A stretch of 64,000 bases of DNA from Streptomyces sp. SLBN-31. GTDB lineage: Bacteria; Actinomycetota; Actinomycetes; Streptomycetales; Streptomycetaceae. How positions within the stretch are numbered: position 1 is the stretch's first letter; each line of letters begins with the position of its first letter. The notes under the pieces are model-generated. The model saw only the letters and a list, made by a program, of their open reading frames with translations. It was not told the DNA's origin and ran no database searches. Below, piece by piece: positions 1 through 8,218 of the stretch. The stretch is from NCBI RefSeq assembly GCF_006715395.1, contig NZ_VFNC01000002.1, forward strand, positions 1,426,001 to 1,490,000. The letters run 5' to 3'. A program made the position numbers and the translations under genes.

Positions 1-626
1 AGGAGGGCTCCAGCGGCTTCGGCAGCGAGGGCGGGCTGTTCTTCGGCATCGCCACGGTGGAGAAGTACGTGCCGGACGGCCAGGACACGGTCCTGTTCGT
101 CAACCGGGCCGCCGGCACCGGCGCAGACCAGCTGCGCAAGGACCTGGAGACGACCCTCAAGTCGTACCCGCAGGTCCAGGTCCGCGACCAGGCGGACTAC
201 AAGAAGCTCATCCACGACCAGATCGCCGTGCTGCTCTACCTCGTCTACGCCCTCCTCGGCCTCGCGATCGTCATCGCGGTGCTCGGCGTGGTCAACACCC
301 TCGCCCTGTCGGTCGTCGAGCGCACCCGCGAGATCGGCCTGCTGCGGGCGATCGGGCTCGCGCGGCGGCAATTGCGCCGGATGATCCGGCTGGAGTCCGT
401 GGTGATCGCGGTCTTCGGCGCGGTCCTGGGACTGGCGCTCGGCCTGGTGTGGGGCGTGTGCACCCAGCAGGTGCTGGCGCTGCAGGGCATGAAGGCACTG
501 GCCGTCCCGTGGGGCACGATCGTCGCGGTGGTGATCGGCTCGGCGGTGGTCGGCATCGTGGCGGCCCTGCTGCCCGCGCTGCGCGCGTCCCGGATGAACG
601 TGCTGGCGGCGATCGCGCACGAGTGA
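1..626 (+). CDS. FtsX/MacB-type ABC transporter permease, C-terminal part
   Basis: The gene enters from the left edge; the reading frame is open from base 3. The visible ~207 residues are the end of an ABC permease of the FtsX/MacB superfamily, which works with an ATPase to export lipids, peptides or antibiotics or to signal at the membrane. A periplasmic stretch is followed by a membrane helix (YALLGLAIVIAVLGVVNT), the cytoplasmic coupling motif ERTREIGLLRAIG, two more hydrophobic helices and the usual ending of a helix followed by PALRASRMNVLAAIAHE. The matching ATPase would lie upstream, outside the window. The substrate cannot be inferred. Confidence 0.9.
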   Translation, partial: EGSSGFGSEGGLFFGIATVEKYVPDGQDTVLFVNRAAGTGADQLRKDLETTLKSYPQVQVRDQADYKKLIHDQIAVLLYLVYALLGLAIVIAVLGVVNTLALSVVERTREIGLLRAIGLARRQLRRMIRLESVVIAVFGAVLGLALGLVWGVCTQQVLALQGMKALAVPWGTIVAVVIGSAVVGIVAALLPALRASRMNVLAAIAHE

Positions 627-720
627 CGGGCCACGGCCGCGATCCGGGGCGCCCGCCCCCGCGACCGTCCGGATGCTGGAATTCCGGGTCGGCCGCGGCC
701 GTGGCTGGTGGGATCGGTCC

Positions 721-1146
721 ATGACCGAACTGCGGACACGACCCGCCACCCCCGCCGACCTCGACACGGTCCTGGCCTTCTGGAAGACGGCCGCCGAGGG
801 TACGAGCATCAGCGACGACCGCGCGGGCGTGGAACGGCTGGTCGAGCGGGACCCCGAGGCGCTGATCCTGGCCGAGCGGGACGGCGAGCTCGTCGGCACG
901 GTGATCGCCGGCTTCGACGGCTGGCGCTGCCATCTCTACCGGCTCGCCGTGCACCCCGAGCGGCGCCGTCAGGGGATCGGCTCCGCCCTGCTGACCGCGG
1001 CCGAGGAGCGGTTCGTACGACTGGGCGGGCGGCGCGGGGACGCGATGGTTCTGGTGCGCAACGAGACCGCGCAGCACGCGTGGCGGGCGGCCGGATACGC
1101 GCCCGAGGAGCACTGGCGGCGCTGGGTGAAGCCGTTCACCGACTGA
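721..1146 (+). CDS. GNAT family N-acetyltransferase
   Basis: 141-residue acetyl-CoA-dependent acyltransferase of the GNAT fold. The acetyl-CoA pyrophosphate loop is clear (VHPERRRQGIGSALL, the R/Q-x-x-G-x-G/A motif A), preceded by LYRLAV on beta-4 and followed by NETAQHAWRAAGYAPEEHW, the typical beta-6/7 end. An in-frame codon exists at 673, but the ATG at 721 (MTELRTRPATPADLD) gives the canonical GNAT N-terminus and was chosen. It follows the permease by about 95 bp and may be cotranscribed. The substrate (small molecule, peptide or antibiotic) is unknown. Confidence 0.88.
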   Translation: MTELRTRPATPADLDTVLAFWKTAAEGTSISDDRAGVERLVERDPEALILAERDGELVGTVIAGFDGWRCHLYRLAVHPERRRQGIGSALLTAAEERFVRLGGRRGDAMVLVRNETAQHAWRAAGYAPEEHWRRWVKPFTD

Positions 1147-1332
1147 CCCCGGCCCACTGCTTTGCCCATCCTTTACCATTGGGGGAACATTCGGCCCTCC
1201 CTTTGAGGACCACCCGTCCCTCCATGAAAGGTGTGAGCGTCCGTCCATGGGCGAGCCCCCCGGTAGCACGCGCGGTACCCGACATCGCGCGGTCCTCCCC
1301 GCCCTGTCCGACGATGGGACGGAGGTGACCCG

Positions 1333-2679
1333 ATGACCGAAGCGCTCCTCCTGCTGGTGGCGATCCTGCTCTCGCTCGCCTGTGGCGCCTTCGTCGCGGC
1401 CGAGTTCTCGCTGACGACCGTCGATCGGGGCGAGTTGGAGCGGGCCGTGGAGCGCGGCGAGCGGGGCGCGGCGGGCGCCCTGAAGGCCGTACGCAACCTG
1501 ACGTTCCAGCTCTCCGGCGCCCAGCTCGGCATCACCGTCACCAACCTGGTCGTCGGCATGCTCGCCGAACCGTCGATCGCGAAGCTGATCGCGGGCCCGC
1601 TGCAGGCGCTCGGCCTGTCCCGGTCCACCGCGAGCTCCCTCGCGCTGGTGCTCGGTACGGCGCTGTCGACCGTGTTCCTGATGGTGGTCGGCGAGCTGGT
1701 GCCGAAGAACTGGGCGATCTCCTCGCCGCTGGCCCTGGCCAGGCGGGTGGGCAACCCGCAGCGCTGGTTCAGCGCGGCCTTCCGGCCCTTCATCACCCAC
1801 CTCAACAACACCGCGAACCGCGCGGTGCGCCGGCTCGGCCTGGAGCCCGCCGAGGAACTCGCCTCGGCCCGCAGCCCCAAGGAGCTGGCGGCGCTGGCCC
1901 GGCACTCCGCCAGGGAGGGCGCGCTGGAGGCGGACACCGCCGAGCTGTTCGTACGGACCCTGAACCTCGCCGACCTGACCGCGGAGAACGTGATGACCCC
2001 GCGTGTGCAGGTCATCGCTCTCGAAGCCCAGGCCACCTGCGAGGACGTGGCGAACGCGACGCGGGCGACCGGCCTGTCCCGCTTCCCCGTCTACCGTTCG
2101 AGCCTGGACTCGGTCGTCGGCACCGCCCATATCAAGGACGTGCTCGCGATATCGGCCGATCGGCGCATGCGCGTGCCGGTCTCCGAGGTGATGCGCGACC
2201 CCCTGCTGGTCCCCGAGTCCCTCACCGTGGACCGGCTCCTGGACCGGCTCTCCGGCAAGCGCACCATGGCCGTCGTCATCGACGAGTACGGCGGCACCGC
2301 GGGCGTCGCCACCCTGGAGGACATCGTCGAGGAGGTCGTCGGCGAGGTGCGCGACGAGCACGACCCGCACGAGACGCCCGACCTGGCGCCGGCCGGCACC
2401 GACGACGAGGGCCACGCCCTGTACTCCGCCGACGGCTCGGCACGCATCGACCAGCTCGCCCGCGTCGGACTGCGGGCACCCGACGGGCCGTACGAGACGC
2501 TGGCCGGCCTGGTCGCGGCCGAGCTCGGCCGGATCCCGGCCGTCGGCGACAGCGTGCGGGTCACCGGCTGGCGGCTGGACGTGGTGGACGCCTCCGGGCG
2601 CCGGGCCGCGCGGGTGCTGCTGCACGCCCCGTTCGACGACCACGCGGATGCCACGCGGCACGAGGAGGGGGCGCGATGA
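1333..2679 (+). CDS. CNNM/CorC (HlyC) family membrane protein with DUF21 and CBS domains
   Basis: 448 residues. The N-terminal DUF21/CNNM membrane domain (about residues 1-195) starts with a hydrophobic helix and contains AAEFSLTTVDRGELE, LTFQLSGAQLGITVTNLVVG and the GELVPKNWAI motif. A CBS pair follows (about 215-335; VMTPRVQV and SEVMRDPLLVP) with DEYGGTAGVATLEDIVEEVV, then a C-terminal CorC/HlyC domain (about 350-440). Family members act in divalent-cation (Mg, Co) efflux or homeostasis, with the CBS pair sensing nucleotides. GGAGGTGA lies 7 bp before the ATG. It overlaps the next gene by 4 bp (ATGA), so the two paralogues are translationally coupled and may form a heteromeric transporter. 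Confidence 0.93.
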   Translation: MTEALLLLVAILLSLACGAFVAAEFSLTTVDRGELERAVERGERGAAGALKAVRNLTFQLSGAQLGITVTNLVVGMLAEPSIAKLIAGPLQALGLSRSTASSLALVLGTALSTVFLMVVGELVPKNWAISSPLALARRVGNPQRWFSAAFRPFITHLNNTANRAVRRLGLEPAEELASARSPKELAALARHSAREGALEADTAELFVRTLNLADLTAENVMTPRVQVIALEAQATCEDVANATRATGLSRFPVYRSSLDSVVGTAHIKDVLAISADRRMRVPVSEVMRDPLLVPESLTVDRLLDRLSGKRTMAVVIDEYGGTAGVATLEDIVEEVVGEVRDEHDPHETPDLAPAGTDDEGHALYSADGSARIDQLARVGLRAPDGPYETLAGLVAAELGRIPAVGDSVRVTGWRLDVVDASGRRAARVLLHAPFDDHADATRHEEGAR

Positions 2680-3689
2680 CCGCCGTACAGCTGCTGATCG
2701 GTTTCGCGACCCTGGTCGTCAACGCCTTCTTCGTCGGCGCCGAGTTCGCGCTGATCTCCGTACGCCGGTCGCAGATCGAGCCGTACGCCGAGGAGGGCGA
2801 CCGGCGGGCCAAGAGCGTGCTGTGGGGTCTTGAGCACGTGTCCGCCCTGATGGCGGCGGCACAGCTCGGCATCACGCTGTGCACGCTGGTCCTCGGCGTG
2901 GTCGCGGAACCGGCGATCGCCCATCTGCTGGAGCCGTTCTTCCACGCCGTGGGCGTGCCGCAGGGCGCCGGACAGGCGGTGTCCTTCGTGATCGCGCTGA
3001 CCCTGGCCACCTATCTGCACATGCTGCTCGGCGAGATGGTGCCGAAGAACATCGCACTCGCCGAACCGGTGCGCAGCGCCCTGCTGCTCGGGCCGCCGCT
3101 GGTCGCCCTCTCCCGGGCCCTGCGGCCGGTGATCTTCGCGATCAACGCCTTCGCCAACGTCCTGCTGAAGCTGCTGCGGGTGGAGACCAAGGACGAGGTG
3201 GCGGCCACCTTCTCCGACGCCGAACTGATCCGTATCGTGCGGGACTCCGGTGAGGCGGGCCTGCTCGACGACCGGGCGCAGGAGCGGCTGCGGGACGCCC
3301 TGGAGCTCGGCCGCCGGCCCGTGCGCGATGTCGTCCTGCCGCTGGAACGCGTCGTCTACGCGCGCGTGGGCGTCACGCCCGAGGAACTGGAGCGGCTGTC
3401 GGCCGAGAGCGGCTTCTCCCGGTTCCCCGTGGTGGAGGAGAACCGCCGGATCGTCGGCTACCTGCACGTGAAGGACGCGCTGGACGCCTCGCCGCGGGAC
3501 GTGCCGTTCCGCGTGCGGGACATGCGGGCCATCGCGCGCGTACGGGCGGGCACGCCGCTGGACGACGTGCTCACCGCGATGCGCCGCAGCCGCACGCACC
3601 TGGCGGCCGTCCTCGGCGACGACGGACGGCTGGCGGGCCTGGTGACGATGGAGGACGTGCTGAGGGAGCTGTTCGGGCAGCCGGCCTGA
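2676..3689 (+). CDS. CNNM/CorC family membrane protein, shorter paralogue
   Basis: 337 residues; DUF21 membrane domain (about 1-190: FVGAEFALISVRRSQIEPYA, AAAQLGITLCTLVLG, LGEMVPKNIALAEP) and a CBS pair (about 210-335, ending LVTMEDVLRELFGQPA). Unlike its upstream neighbour it stops right after the second CBS domain and lacks the C-terminal CorC/HlyC domain. The start ATG overlaps the upstream stop. Such long/short DUF21 pairs recur in actinomycetes. The likely role is divalent-cation transport or homeostasis at the plasma membrane. A complex with the neighbour is inference from coupling. Confidence 0.92.
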   Translation: MTAVQLLIGFATLVVNAFFVGAEFALISVRRSQIEPYAEEGDRRAKSVLWGLEHVSALMAAAQLGITLCTLVLGVVAEPAIAHLLEPFFHAVGVPQGAGQAVSFVIALTLATYLHMLLGEMVPKNIALAEPVRSALLLGPPLVALSRALRPVIFAINAFANVLLKLLRVETKDEVAATFSDAELIRIVRDSGEAGLLDDRAQERLRDALELGRRPVRDVVLPLERVVYARVGVTPEELERLSAESGFSRFPVVEENRRIVGYLHVKDALDASPRDVPFRVRDMRAIARVRAGTPLDDVLTAMRRSRTHLAAVLGDDGRLAGLVTMEDVLRELFGQPA

Positions 3690-3717
3690 GGCCGCGGGGG
3701 TGACGGGGAGGCCGACC

Positions 3718-3729
3718 GACCGACGGGTA
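3718..3729. promoter_or_regulatory. weak copy of the TetR-like palindrome before the SGNH gene
   Basis: Read on the minus strand this is TACCCGTCGGTC, 11 of 12 bases identical to the core of the palindrome at 15030-15045. It ends 28 bp before the SGNH start. It is an imperfect palindrome, so this is a weak candidate. Confidence 0.25.
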
Positions 3730-3756
3730 TGGAGGCGGGTTACCATTTTCGCCGCC

Positions 3757-4530
3757 ATGCAGACGAACCCCACTCACACCAGCCTGGTCGCGGTCGGCGA
3801 CTCCTTCACCGAGGGCATGTCGGACCTGCTGCCCGACGGCTCCTACCGCGGCTGGGCCGACCTGCTCGCGGGCCGAATGGCCGCCGTCACGCCCGGTTTC
3901 CGGTACGCCAACCTCGCGGTGCGCGGCAAGCTGATCGGGCAGATCGTCGAGGAGCAGGTCGACGTGGCCGCGGCGATGCGGCCCGACGTGATCACGCTGG
4001 TGGGCGGGCTGAACGACACCCTGCGGCCCAAGTGCGACATGGGGCGGGTGCGGGGCCTGCTCACCGAGGCCGTGGAGCGGCTGGCGCCCTCCTGCAAGCA
4101 GTTGGTGCTGATGCGCAGCCCGGGCCGCCAGGGACCGGTCCTGGAGCGGTTCCGGCCGCGGATGGAGGAGCTGTTCGCCACGGTCGAGAAGCTGGCCGCA
4201 CGGCACGACGCGCTCGTCGTCGACCTGTACGGGGCGCCCTCGCTCTCCGACCCCCGCCTGTGGGACGTCGACCGGCTGCACCTGACCGCCGAGGGACACC
4301 GCAGGGTCGCGGAGGCGGTCTGGCAGGGCCTCGGCTACGACCCCGAGGACACCGACTGGCGCACGCCGATGCCGGCCACCGTGCCGCCCGGCTGGGTCGC
4401 CCGGCGCATCGCGGACGCCCGGTTCGCCCGGCAGCACCTGCTGCCCTGGATCGGCCGGCGGCTGACCGGCCGCTCCTCGGGCGACGGGCGGCCGGCGAAG
4501 CGCCCCGACCTCCTGCCCTACGAGGAGTAG
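3757..4530 (+). CDS. SGNH/GDSL-type hydrolase
   Basis: 257 residues from the ATG at 3757 (an upstream GTG at 3700 would add a non-conserved tail). Block I is VAVGDSFTEGMSD with the nucleophilic Ser in GDS. Block III is GGLNDTL (oxyanion Asn), and block V is DVDRLHLTAEGHRR, supplying the catalytic Asp and His. No signal peptide is present, so it is probably a cytosolic esterase or acyl hydrolase. TACCAT lies 10 bp before the ATG, so any leader would be only a few bases. The substrate is unknown. Confidence 0.9.
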   Translation: MQTNPTHTSLVAVGDSFTEGMSDLLPDGSYRGWADLLAGRMAAVTPGFRYANLAVRGKLIGQIVEEQVDVAAAMRPDVITLVGGLNDTLRPKCDMGRVRGLLTEAVERLAPSCKQLVLMRSPGRQGPVLERFRPRMEELFATVEKLAARHDALVVDLYGAPSLSDPRLWDVDRLHLTAEGHRRVAEAVWQGLGYDPEDTDWRTPMPATVPPGWVARRIADARFARQHLLPWIGRRLTGRSSGDGRPAKRPDLLPYEE

Positions 4531-4536
4531 GCCGCG

Positions 4537-4881
4537 GTGCGCACGCGCGTGGTCAACGTCAGGGGCCGCCTCCACGAGTACGGCCCCCGGCTCGAGCACG
4601 CGCCCGCCGACCTCGTCTATGTCGGCCGCCGCTGGACCATGGGTGGCTGGGACCTGCCGAAGCACCCGCTGTACAACCCCTTCGCCTACGACACTCCGAG
4701 GCGCCGCCGGGACGGGACGCGGGCGGAGGTCATGGCCATGTACCGGGCGTATCTGCTGGAGCGCCCCGAACTGCTGGAGCTGGTGCCGCCGTTGCGCGGC
4801 CGGGCGCTGGCCTGCTGGTGCGCGCCCGAGCTCTGCCACGCGGACGTCCTGGCCGAGCTCGCCGACACACAGGCGCCGTGA
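4537..4881 (+). CDS. DUF4326 domain protein
   Basis: 114 residues, GTG start 6 bp after the SGNH stop, so probably cotranscribed. The sequence follows the DUF4326 pattern: YVGRRWTMGGWDLPKHPLYN near residues 28-47, a central MYRAYLLERPELLELVPPL helix, and a C-terminal LACWCAPELCHADVLAEL, where the CWC and CH residues look like a metal or active-site cluster. The family is small and cytosolic, often phage- or nucleotide-associated, with no assigned biochemical role known to me. A conserved hypothetical protein. Confidence 0.8.
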   Translation: MRTRVVNVRGRLHEYGPRLEHAPADLVYVGRRWTMGGWDLPKHPLYNPFAYDTPRRRRDGTRAEVMAMYRAYLLERPELLELVPPLRGRALACWCAPELCHADVLAELADTQAP

Positions 4882-4940
4882 CGGGCGTCTCGTAGCATCC
4901 GACGAACAGGGCCCTGGCGCTGGCCTGCACGAATCGCCAG

Positions 4941-4946
4941 TAGAAT
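4941..4946 (+). promoter_or_regulatory. purB -10 element, leaderless
   Basis: TAGAAT stands 8 bp before the purB GTG, placing the predicted transcription start at or next to the start codon. No Shine-Dalgarno sequence is present in that gap. Confidence 0.6.
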
Positions 4947-4954
4947 CCGTCTAC

Positions 4955-6397
4955 GTGACTTCCGCTCCCGCCAAGCCCCGCATCCCGAACGTCCTCGCCG
5001 GACGCTACGCCTCCGCCGAGCTCGCCACGCTCTGGTCGCCCGAGCAGAAGGTGAAGCTGGAGCGGCAGCTCTGGCTCGCCGTGCTGCGGGCCCAGAAGGA
5101 CCTCGGGATCGAGGTGCCGGACGCGGCGATCGCCGACTACGAGCGTGTCCTCGACACCGTCGACCTGGCCTCGATCGCGGAGCGCGAGAAGGTCACCCGG
5201 CACGACGTGAAGGCCCGGATCGAGGAGTTCAACGACCTCGCCGGCCATGAACACGTGCACAAGGGCATGACCTCCCGCGACCTGACGGAGAACGTCGAGC
5301 AGCTGCAGATCCGGCTGTCGCTGGAGCTGATGCGCGACCGCACGGTGGCCGTCCTCGCCCGCCTGGGCAAGCTGGCCGGCGAGTACGGCGAGCTGGTCAT
5401 GGCCGGCCGCTCCCACAACGTGGCCGCGCAGGCCACAACGCTGGGCAAGCGGTTCGCGACGGCCGCCGACGAGCTGCTGGTGGCCTACGGCCGGGTCGAG
5501 GAGCTCCTGGGCCGCTACCCGCTGCGCGGCATCAAGGGCCCGGTCGGCACGGCGCAGGACATGCTGGACCTGCTCGGCGGGGACGCGGCGAAGCTGGCGG
5601 ACCTGGAGGGGCGGATCGCCGCGCACCTCGGCTTCGCGCAGGCCTTCACCTCGGTCGGCCAGGTCTACCCGCGCTCGCTGGACTACGAGGTCGTGACCGT
5701 GCTGGTGCAGCTCGCTGCGGCGCCGTCCTCGCTGGCGAAGACGATCCGGCTGATGGCCGGGCACGAATTGGTGACCGAGGGCTTCAAGCCGGGTCAGGTC
5801 GGCTCCTCGGCGATGCCGCACAAGATGAACACCCGCTCCTGCGAGCGCGTCAACGGCCTGATGGTGATCCTGCGCGGCTACGCGTCGATGACCGGCGAAC
5901 TGGCGGGCGACCAGTGGAACGAGGGCGACGTCTCGTGTTCGGTGGTGCGCCGGGTGGCCCTCCCGGACGCGTTCTTCGCCCTGGACGGTCTGCTGGAGAC
6001 CTTCCTCACCGTGCTCGACGAGTTCGGCGCCTTCCCGGCCGTCGTGGCCCGTGAGCTGGACCGCTACCTGCCGTTCCTCGCCACGACCAAGGTGCTGATG
6101 GGCGCCGTCCGCGCGGGCGTGGGCCGTGAGCTCGCGCACGAGGCCATCAAGGAGAACGCCGTCGCCTCCGCGCTGGCGATGCGCGAGCAGGGTGCCGAGC
6201 GCAACGAACTGCTGGACAAGCTGGCCGCCGACGAGCGCATCCCGCTCGACCGCGCCCAGCTGGACGCGCTGATGGCCGACAAGCTGTCCTTCACCGGCGC
6301 CGCCGCCGACCAGGTCGCCGCGGTGGTCGCCCGCGTCGAGGAGATCGTCAAGCAGCACCCGGAGGCCGCGGGCTACACGCCGGGGGCGATCCTCTGA
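4955..6397 (+). CDS. purB: adenylosuccinate lyase
   Basis: 480 residues, the usual actinobacterial length. It catalyses two fumarate-releasing steps: SAICAR to AICAR, and adenylosuccinate to AMP in purine synthesis. The fumarase/aspartase superfamily signature is GSSAMPHKMNTR (about residues 287-298), whose flexible loop carries the catalytic Ser. Earlier conserved pieces are GHEHVHKGMTSRDLTENV and AGRSHNVAAQATTLGKRF, with the catalytic-His regions. The GTG at 4955 was chosen because it begins the conserved N-terminus (TSAPAKPRIPNVLAGRYAS) and has a -10 box 8 bp upstream; the open frame to its left is non-conserved. Confidence 0.96.
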   Translation: MTSAPAKPRIPNVLAGRYASAELATLWSPEQKVKLERQLWLAVLRAQKDLGIEVPDAAIADYERVLDTVDLASIAEREKVTRHDVKARIEEFNDLAGHEHVHKGMTSRDLTENVEQLQIRLSLELMRDRTVAVLARLGKLAGEYGELVMAGRSHNVAAQATTLGKRFATAADELLVAYGRVEELLGRYPLRGIKGPVGTAQDMLDLLGGDAAKLADLEGRIAAHLGFAQAFTSVGQVYPRSLDYEVVTVLVQLAAAPSSLAKTIRLMAGHELVTEGFKPGQVGSSAMPHKMNTRSCERVNGLMVILRGYASMTGELAGDQWNEGDVSCSVVRRVALPDAFFALDGLLETFLTVLDEFGAFPAVVARELDRYLPFLATTKVLMGAVRAGVGRELAHEAIKENAVASALAMREQGAERNELLDKLAADERIPLDRAQLDALMADKLSFTGAAADQVAAVVARVEEIVKQHPEAAGYTPGAIL

Positions 6398-6945
6398 CCC
6401 GCTTCACCCCGGCGGAACTGGAGGCCGCCCGCGACCGTCTCGTCCCGGACGTGGTCGCGGACGGCCTCTCCGTGCTCTTCTGCGGCATCAACCCGGGGCT
6501 GATGTCGGCGGCGAGCGGTCACCACTTCGCCCGGCCCGGCAACCGCTTCTGGCCGGTGCTGCATCTGTCCGGGTTCACCCCGCGTCTGCTGAAGCCGTCG
6601 GAGCAGCGGGAGTTGCTGTCCTACGGGCTCGGCATCACGAACGTCGTGGCACGGGCCACCGCCCGGGCCGACGAGCTCGGTGCTGAGGAGTACCAGGAGG
6701 GCGGGCGGCAGCTGGCGCTCAAGGTGGCGCGGCTCAAGCCCCGGTGGCTGGCCGTGGTGGGGGTCACCGCCTACCGGGCCGCCTTCGACGACCGCAAGGC
6801 CAGGGTGGGCCCGCAGGAGCGGGTGATCGGGGAGACCCGGGTGTGGGTGCTGCCCAACCCGAGCGGTCTGAACGCGCATTGGACGGCGCAGACGATGGCG
6901 GAGGAGTTCGCACGGCTCAGGTCGGCGGCGGTCGAGGGCTCGTAA
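6394..6945 (+). CDS. mug: mismatch-specific (G/U) DNA glycosylase, Mug type
   Basis: 183 residues if started at the CTG at 6394, which overlaps the purB stop as CTGA; the first standard start is the GTG at 6451 (164 residues). The upstream 19 residues (TRFTPAELEAARDRLVPDVV) look like the normal Mug N-terminus, so I favour the CTG. It removes uracil or ethenocytosine from mismatches in base-excision repair. Motif A is LFCGINPGLMSAASGHHFA and the C-terminal motif is LPNPSGLNAHW, both diagnostic. The 3' end forms the first unit of a 33-bp tandem repeat. It is probably cotranscribed with purB. Confidence 0.88.
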   Translation: MTRFTPAELEAARDRLVPDVVADGLSVLFCGINPGLMSAASGHHFARPGNRFWPVLHLSGFTPRLLKPSEQRELLSYGLGITNVVARATARADELGAEEYQEGGRQLALKVARLKPRWLAVVGVTAYRAAFDDRKARVGPQERVIGETRVWVLPNPSGLNAHWTAQTMAEEFARLRSAAVEGS

Positions 6946-7011
6946 CGGCTGAGGTCGACGGCGGTCGAAGGCTCGCATCGGCTGAGGTCGGCGGCGACCG
7001 GGGCCCGTGGC
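6913..7011 (+). repeat. 33-bp tandem repeat, 3 copies, over the mug 3' end
   Basis: Three head-to-tail 33-bp units at 6913-6945, 6946-6978 and 6979-7011. Units 1 and 2 match at about 28 of 33 positions; unit 3 diverges in its second half. The first unit encodes RLRSAAVEGS plus the mug stop codon. The following units would read RLRSTAVEGSH and RLRSAATGARG in the same frame. The unit length keeps frame, so loss of the stop would extend the protein. Confidence 0.85.
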
Positions 7012-7044
7012 CGTTGAGGCCGGCGGCTCATGGTTCTCGGCGGG

Positions 7045-7455
7045 TCAGGGTGGCGCGACCTCGGTGACCACTGCCACGAGCTGGATCTCGTCCGTGACGT
7101 CCCGGTCGGTTACGGCGACAGCGACCCAGCGGGCGGTGCCCGGCACCTCCCAGAGGTAGGCCACGTCGGCGCGTGCGCCGAAGGAGGCCCACGGCTCGGG
7201 TATCTCCTCCTCCGCCGTGCGCAACAGGACCGTCTGCAGGCTGAAGGGCTCTCCCTCGCCCCAGCGCGACGCCAGCCGGTCGTACATGGCGTCCCGGTAC
7301 TTCCGGTACTGCTCCGCCGTCACCGCCCGCTCCGCGAGGTCGCCGCCCCGAAGGCCGTGGCTGACCTCCAACTCGGCCTCGTGATGGCCGCGTCCCGCCG
7401 GAAAAGGGCGGAAGCACAGCTCCTCGACGAGAGCGACGTAGCGCGCGATGTTCAT
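7045..7455 (-). CDS. conserved hypothetical protein
   Basis: 136 residues, ATG at 7455. No recognised domain. The sequence is soluble, acidic-aromatic and mixed alpha/beta in character (MNIARYVALVEELCFRPFPA, then TAEQYRKYRDAMYDRLASRW, and a C-terminal strand-like VAVAVTDRDVTDEIQLVAV). It has no signal peptide or membrane segment. It lies 41 bp downstream of the ABC-2 permease on the same strand and may be the last gene of that operon, but it could also stand alone. Function unknown. Confidence 0.7.
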   Translation of the reverse strand: MNIARYVALVEELCFRPFPAGRGHHEAELEVSHGLRGGDLAERAVTAEQYRKYRDAMYDRLASRWGEGEPFSLQTVLLRTAEEEIPEPWASFGARADVAYLWEVPGTARWVAVAVTDRDVTDEIQLVAVVTEVAPP

Positions 7456-7496
7456 ACGGTCCAGTAAAGCGGGCGCCACTGACAATTGGTGAGGTG

Positions 7497-8216
7497 TCAG
7501 GCGTCCCGCCGGCGCACGCTCCACACCCCCGCCGCCAGCGCGGCCGCGGCCCACAGCGCCGTCACGGCGAGGCCGGTCCACGGGCCGAACGAGCCGTCCC
7601 AGGTCCGGTGGAGGACCACTTGGCCCGCCCGGTCCGGCAGCAGGTCGGCGAGGGAGTCGGACATGTCGCCGATGACGAAGGAGACGATGAGCAGGAACGG
7701 GATCAACAGGCTCAACGTGGCGACGCCACTGCGCAGCACGGCGGTCAGTCCGGCCGCGAGCAGGGCCATCAGCGTCAGATAGAGCCCGCAGCCGACGACA
7801 CCCCTTACCTCCTCGCCCCAGGTCAGATCCGCCTTCTCCCCCACAACGGCCTTGCCCACGGCCAGGCTCACACCGCCCGTCAGCAGGCCCACCACCAGGA
7901 CGGGTGCGCCCACTGCCACCGCCTTCGCCGCGAACCACCGCCCCCGGCGCGGCACCGCGGTGAGGGTCGCCCGCAGCGCGCCGCCCCGGAACTCGGCGGC
8001 AACGGCCGTCGTGCCGAACGCGATCGCCGCGATCTGCCCGAAGGCGACCCCGAAGAAGACGGTGAAGAGCGGGTCGAAGTCCGGGCCGCCGCTGTCGGCG
8101 CCGGCCAGGGCGGAGAACAGGACGGTCGAGAGCAGCACCGCGCACAGGCCGCCGACGAGGGACCGCAGTGTGCGGATCTTGAGCAGTTCCGAGCGCAGAA
8201 CGGGCGTGAATTCCAT
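7497..8216 (-). CDS. ABC-2 type transporter permease
   Basis: 239 residues with about six hydrophobic segments (for example LVGGLCAVLLSTVLFSALAG near residue 20 and a C-terminal LAVTALWAAAALAAGVW). It opens with the typical MEFTPVLRSELLKIRTLRS amphipathic helix of ABC-2 permeases in Gram-positive drug or bacteriocin exporters. It starts 2 bp after the ATPase gene, so the two form one exporter. The adjacent divergent two-component system suggests induction by an envelope or antibiotic signal; the substrate is unknown. Confidence 0.9.
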   Translation of the reverse strand: MEFTPVLRSELLKIRTLRSLVGGLCAVLLSTVLFSALAGADSGGPDFDPLFTVFFGVAFGQIAAIAFGTTAVAAEFRGGALRATLTAVPRRGRWFAAKAVAVGAPVLVVGLLTGGVSLAVGKAVVGEKADLTWGEEVRGVVGCGLYLTLMALLAAGLTAVLRSGVATLSLLIPFLLIVSFVIGDMSDSLADLLPDRAGQVVLHRTWDGSFGPWTGLAVTALWAAAALAAGVWSVRRRDA

Positions 8217-8218
8217 GG

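Noticed and set aside
1147..1332. Metal riboswitch before the DUF21/CBS pair
   Set aside because: The 186-bp leader shows no recognisable yybP-ykoY or M-box core; only a TACCAT and a good Shine-Dalgarno sequence are visible.
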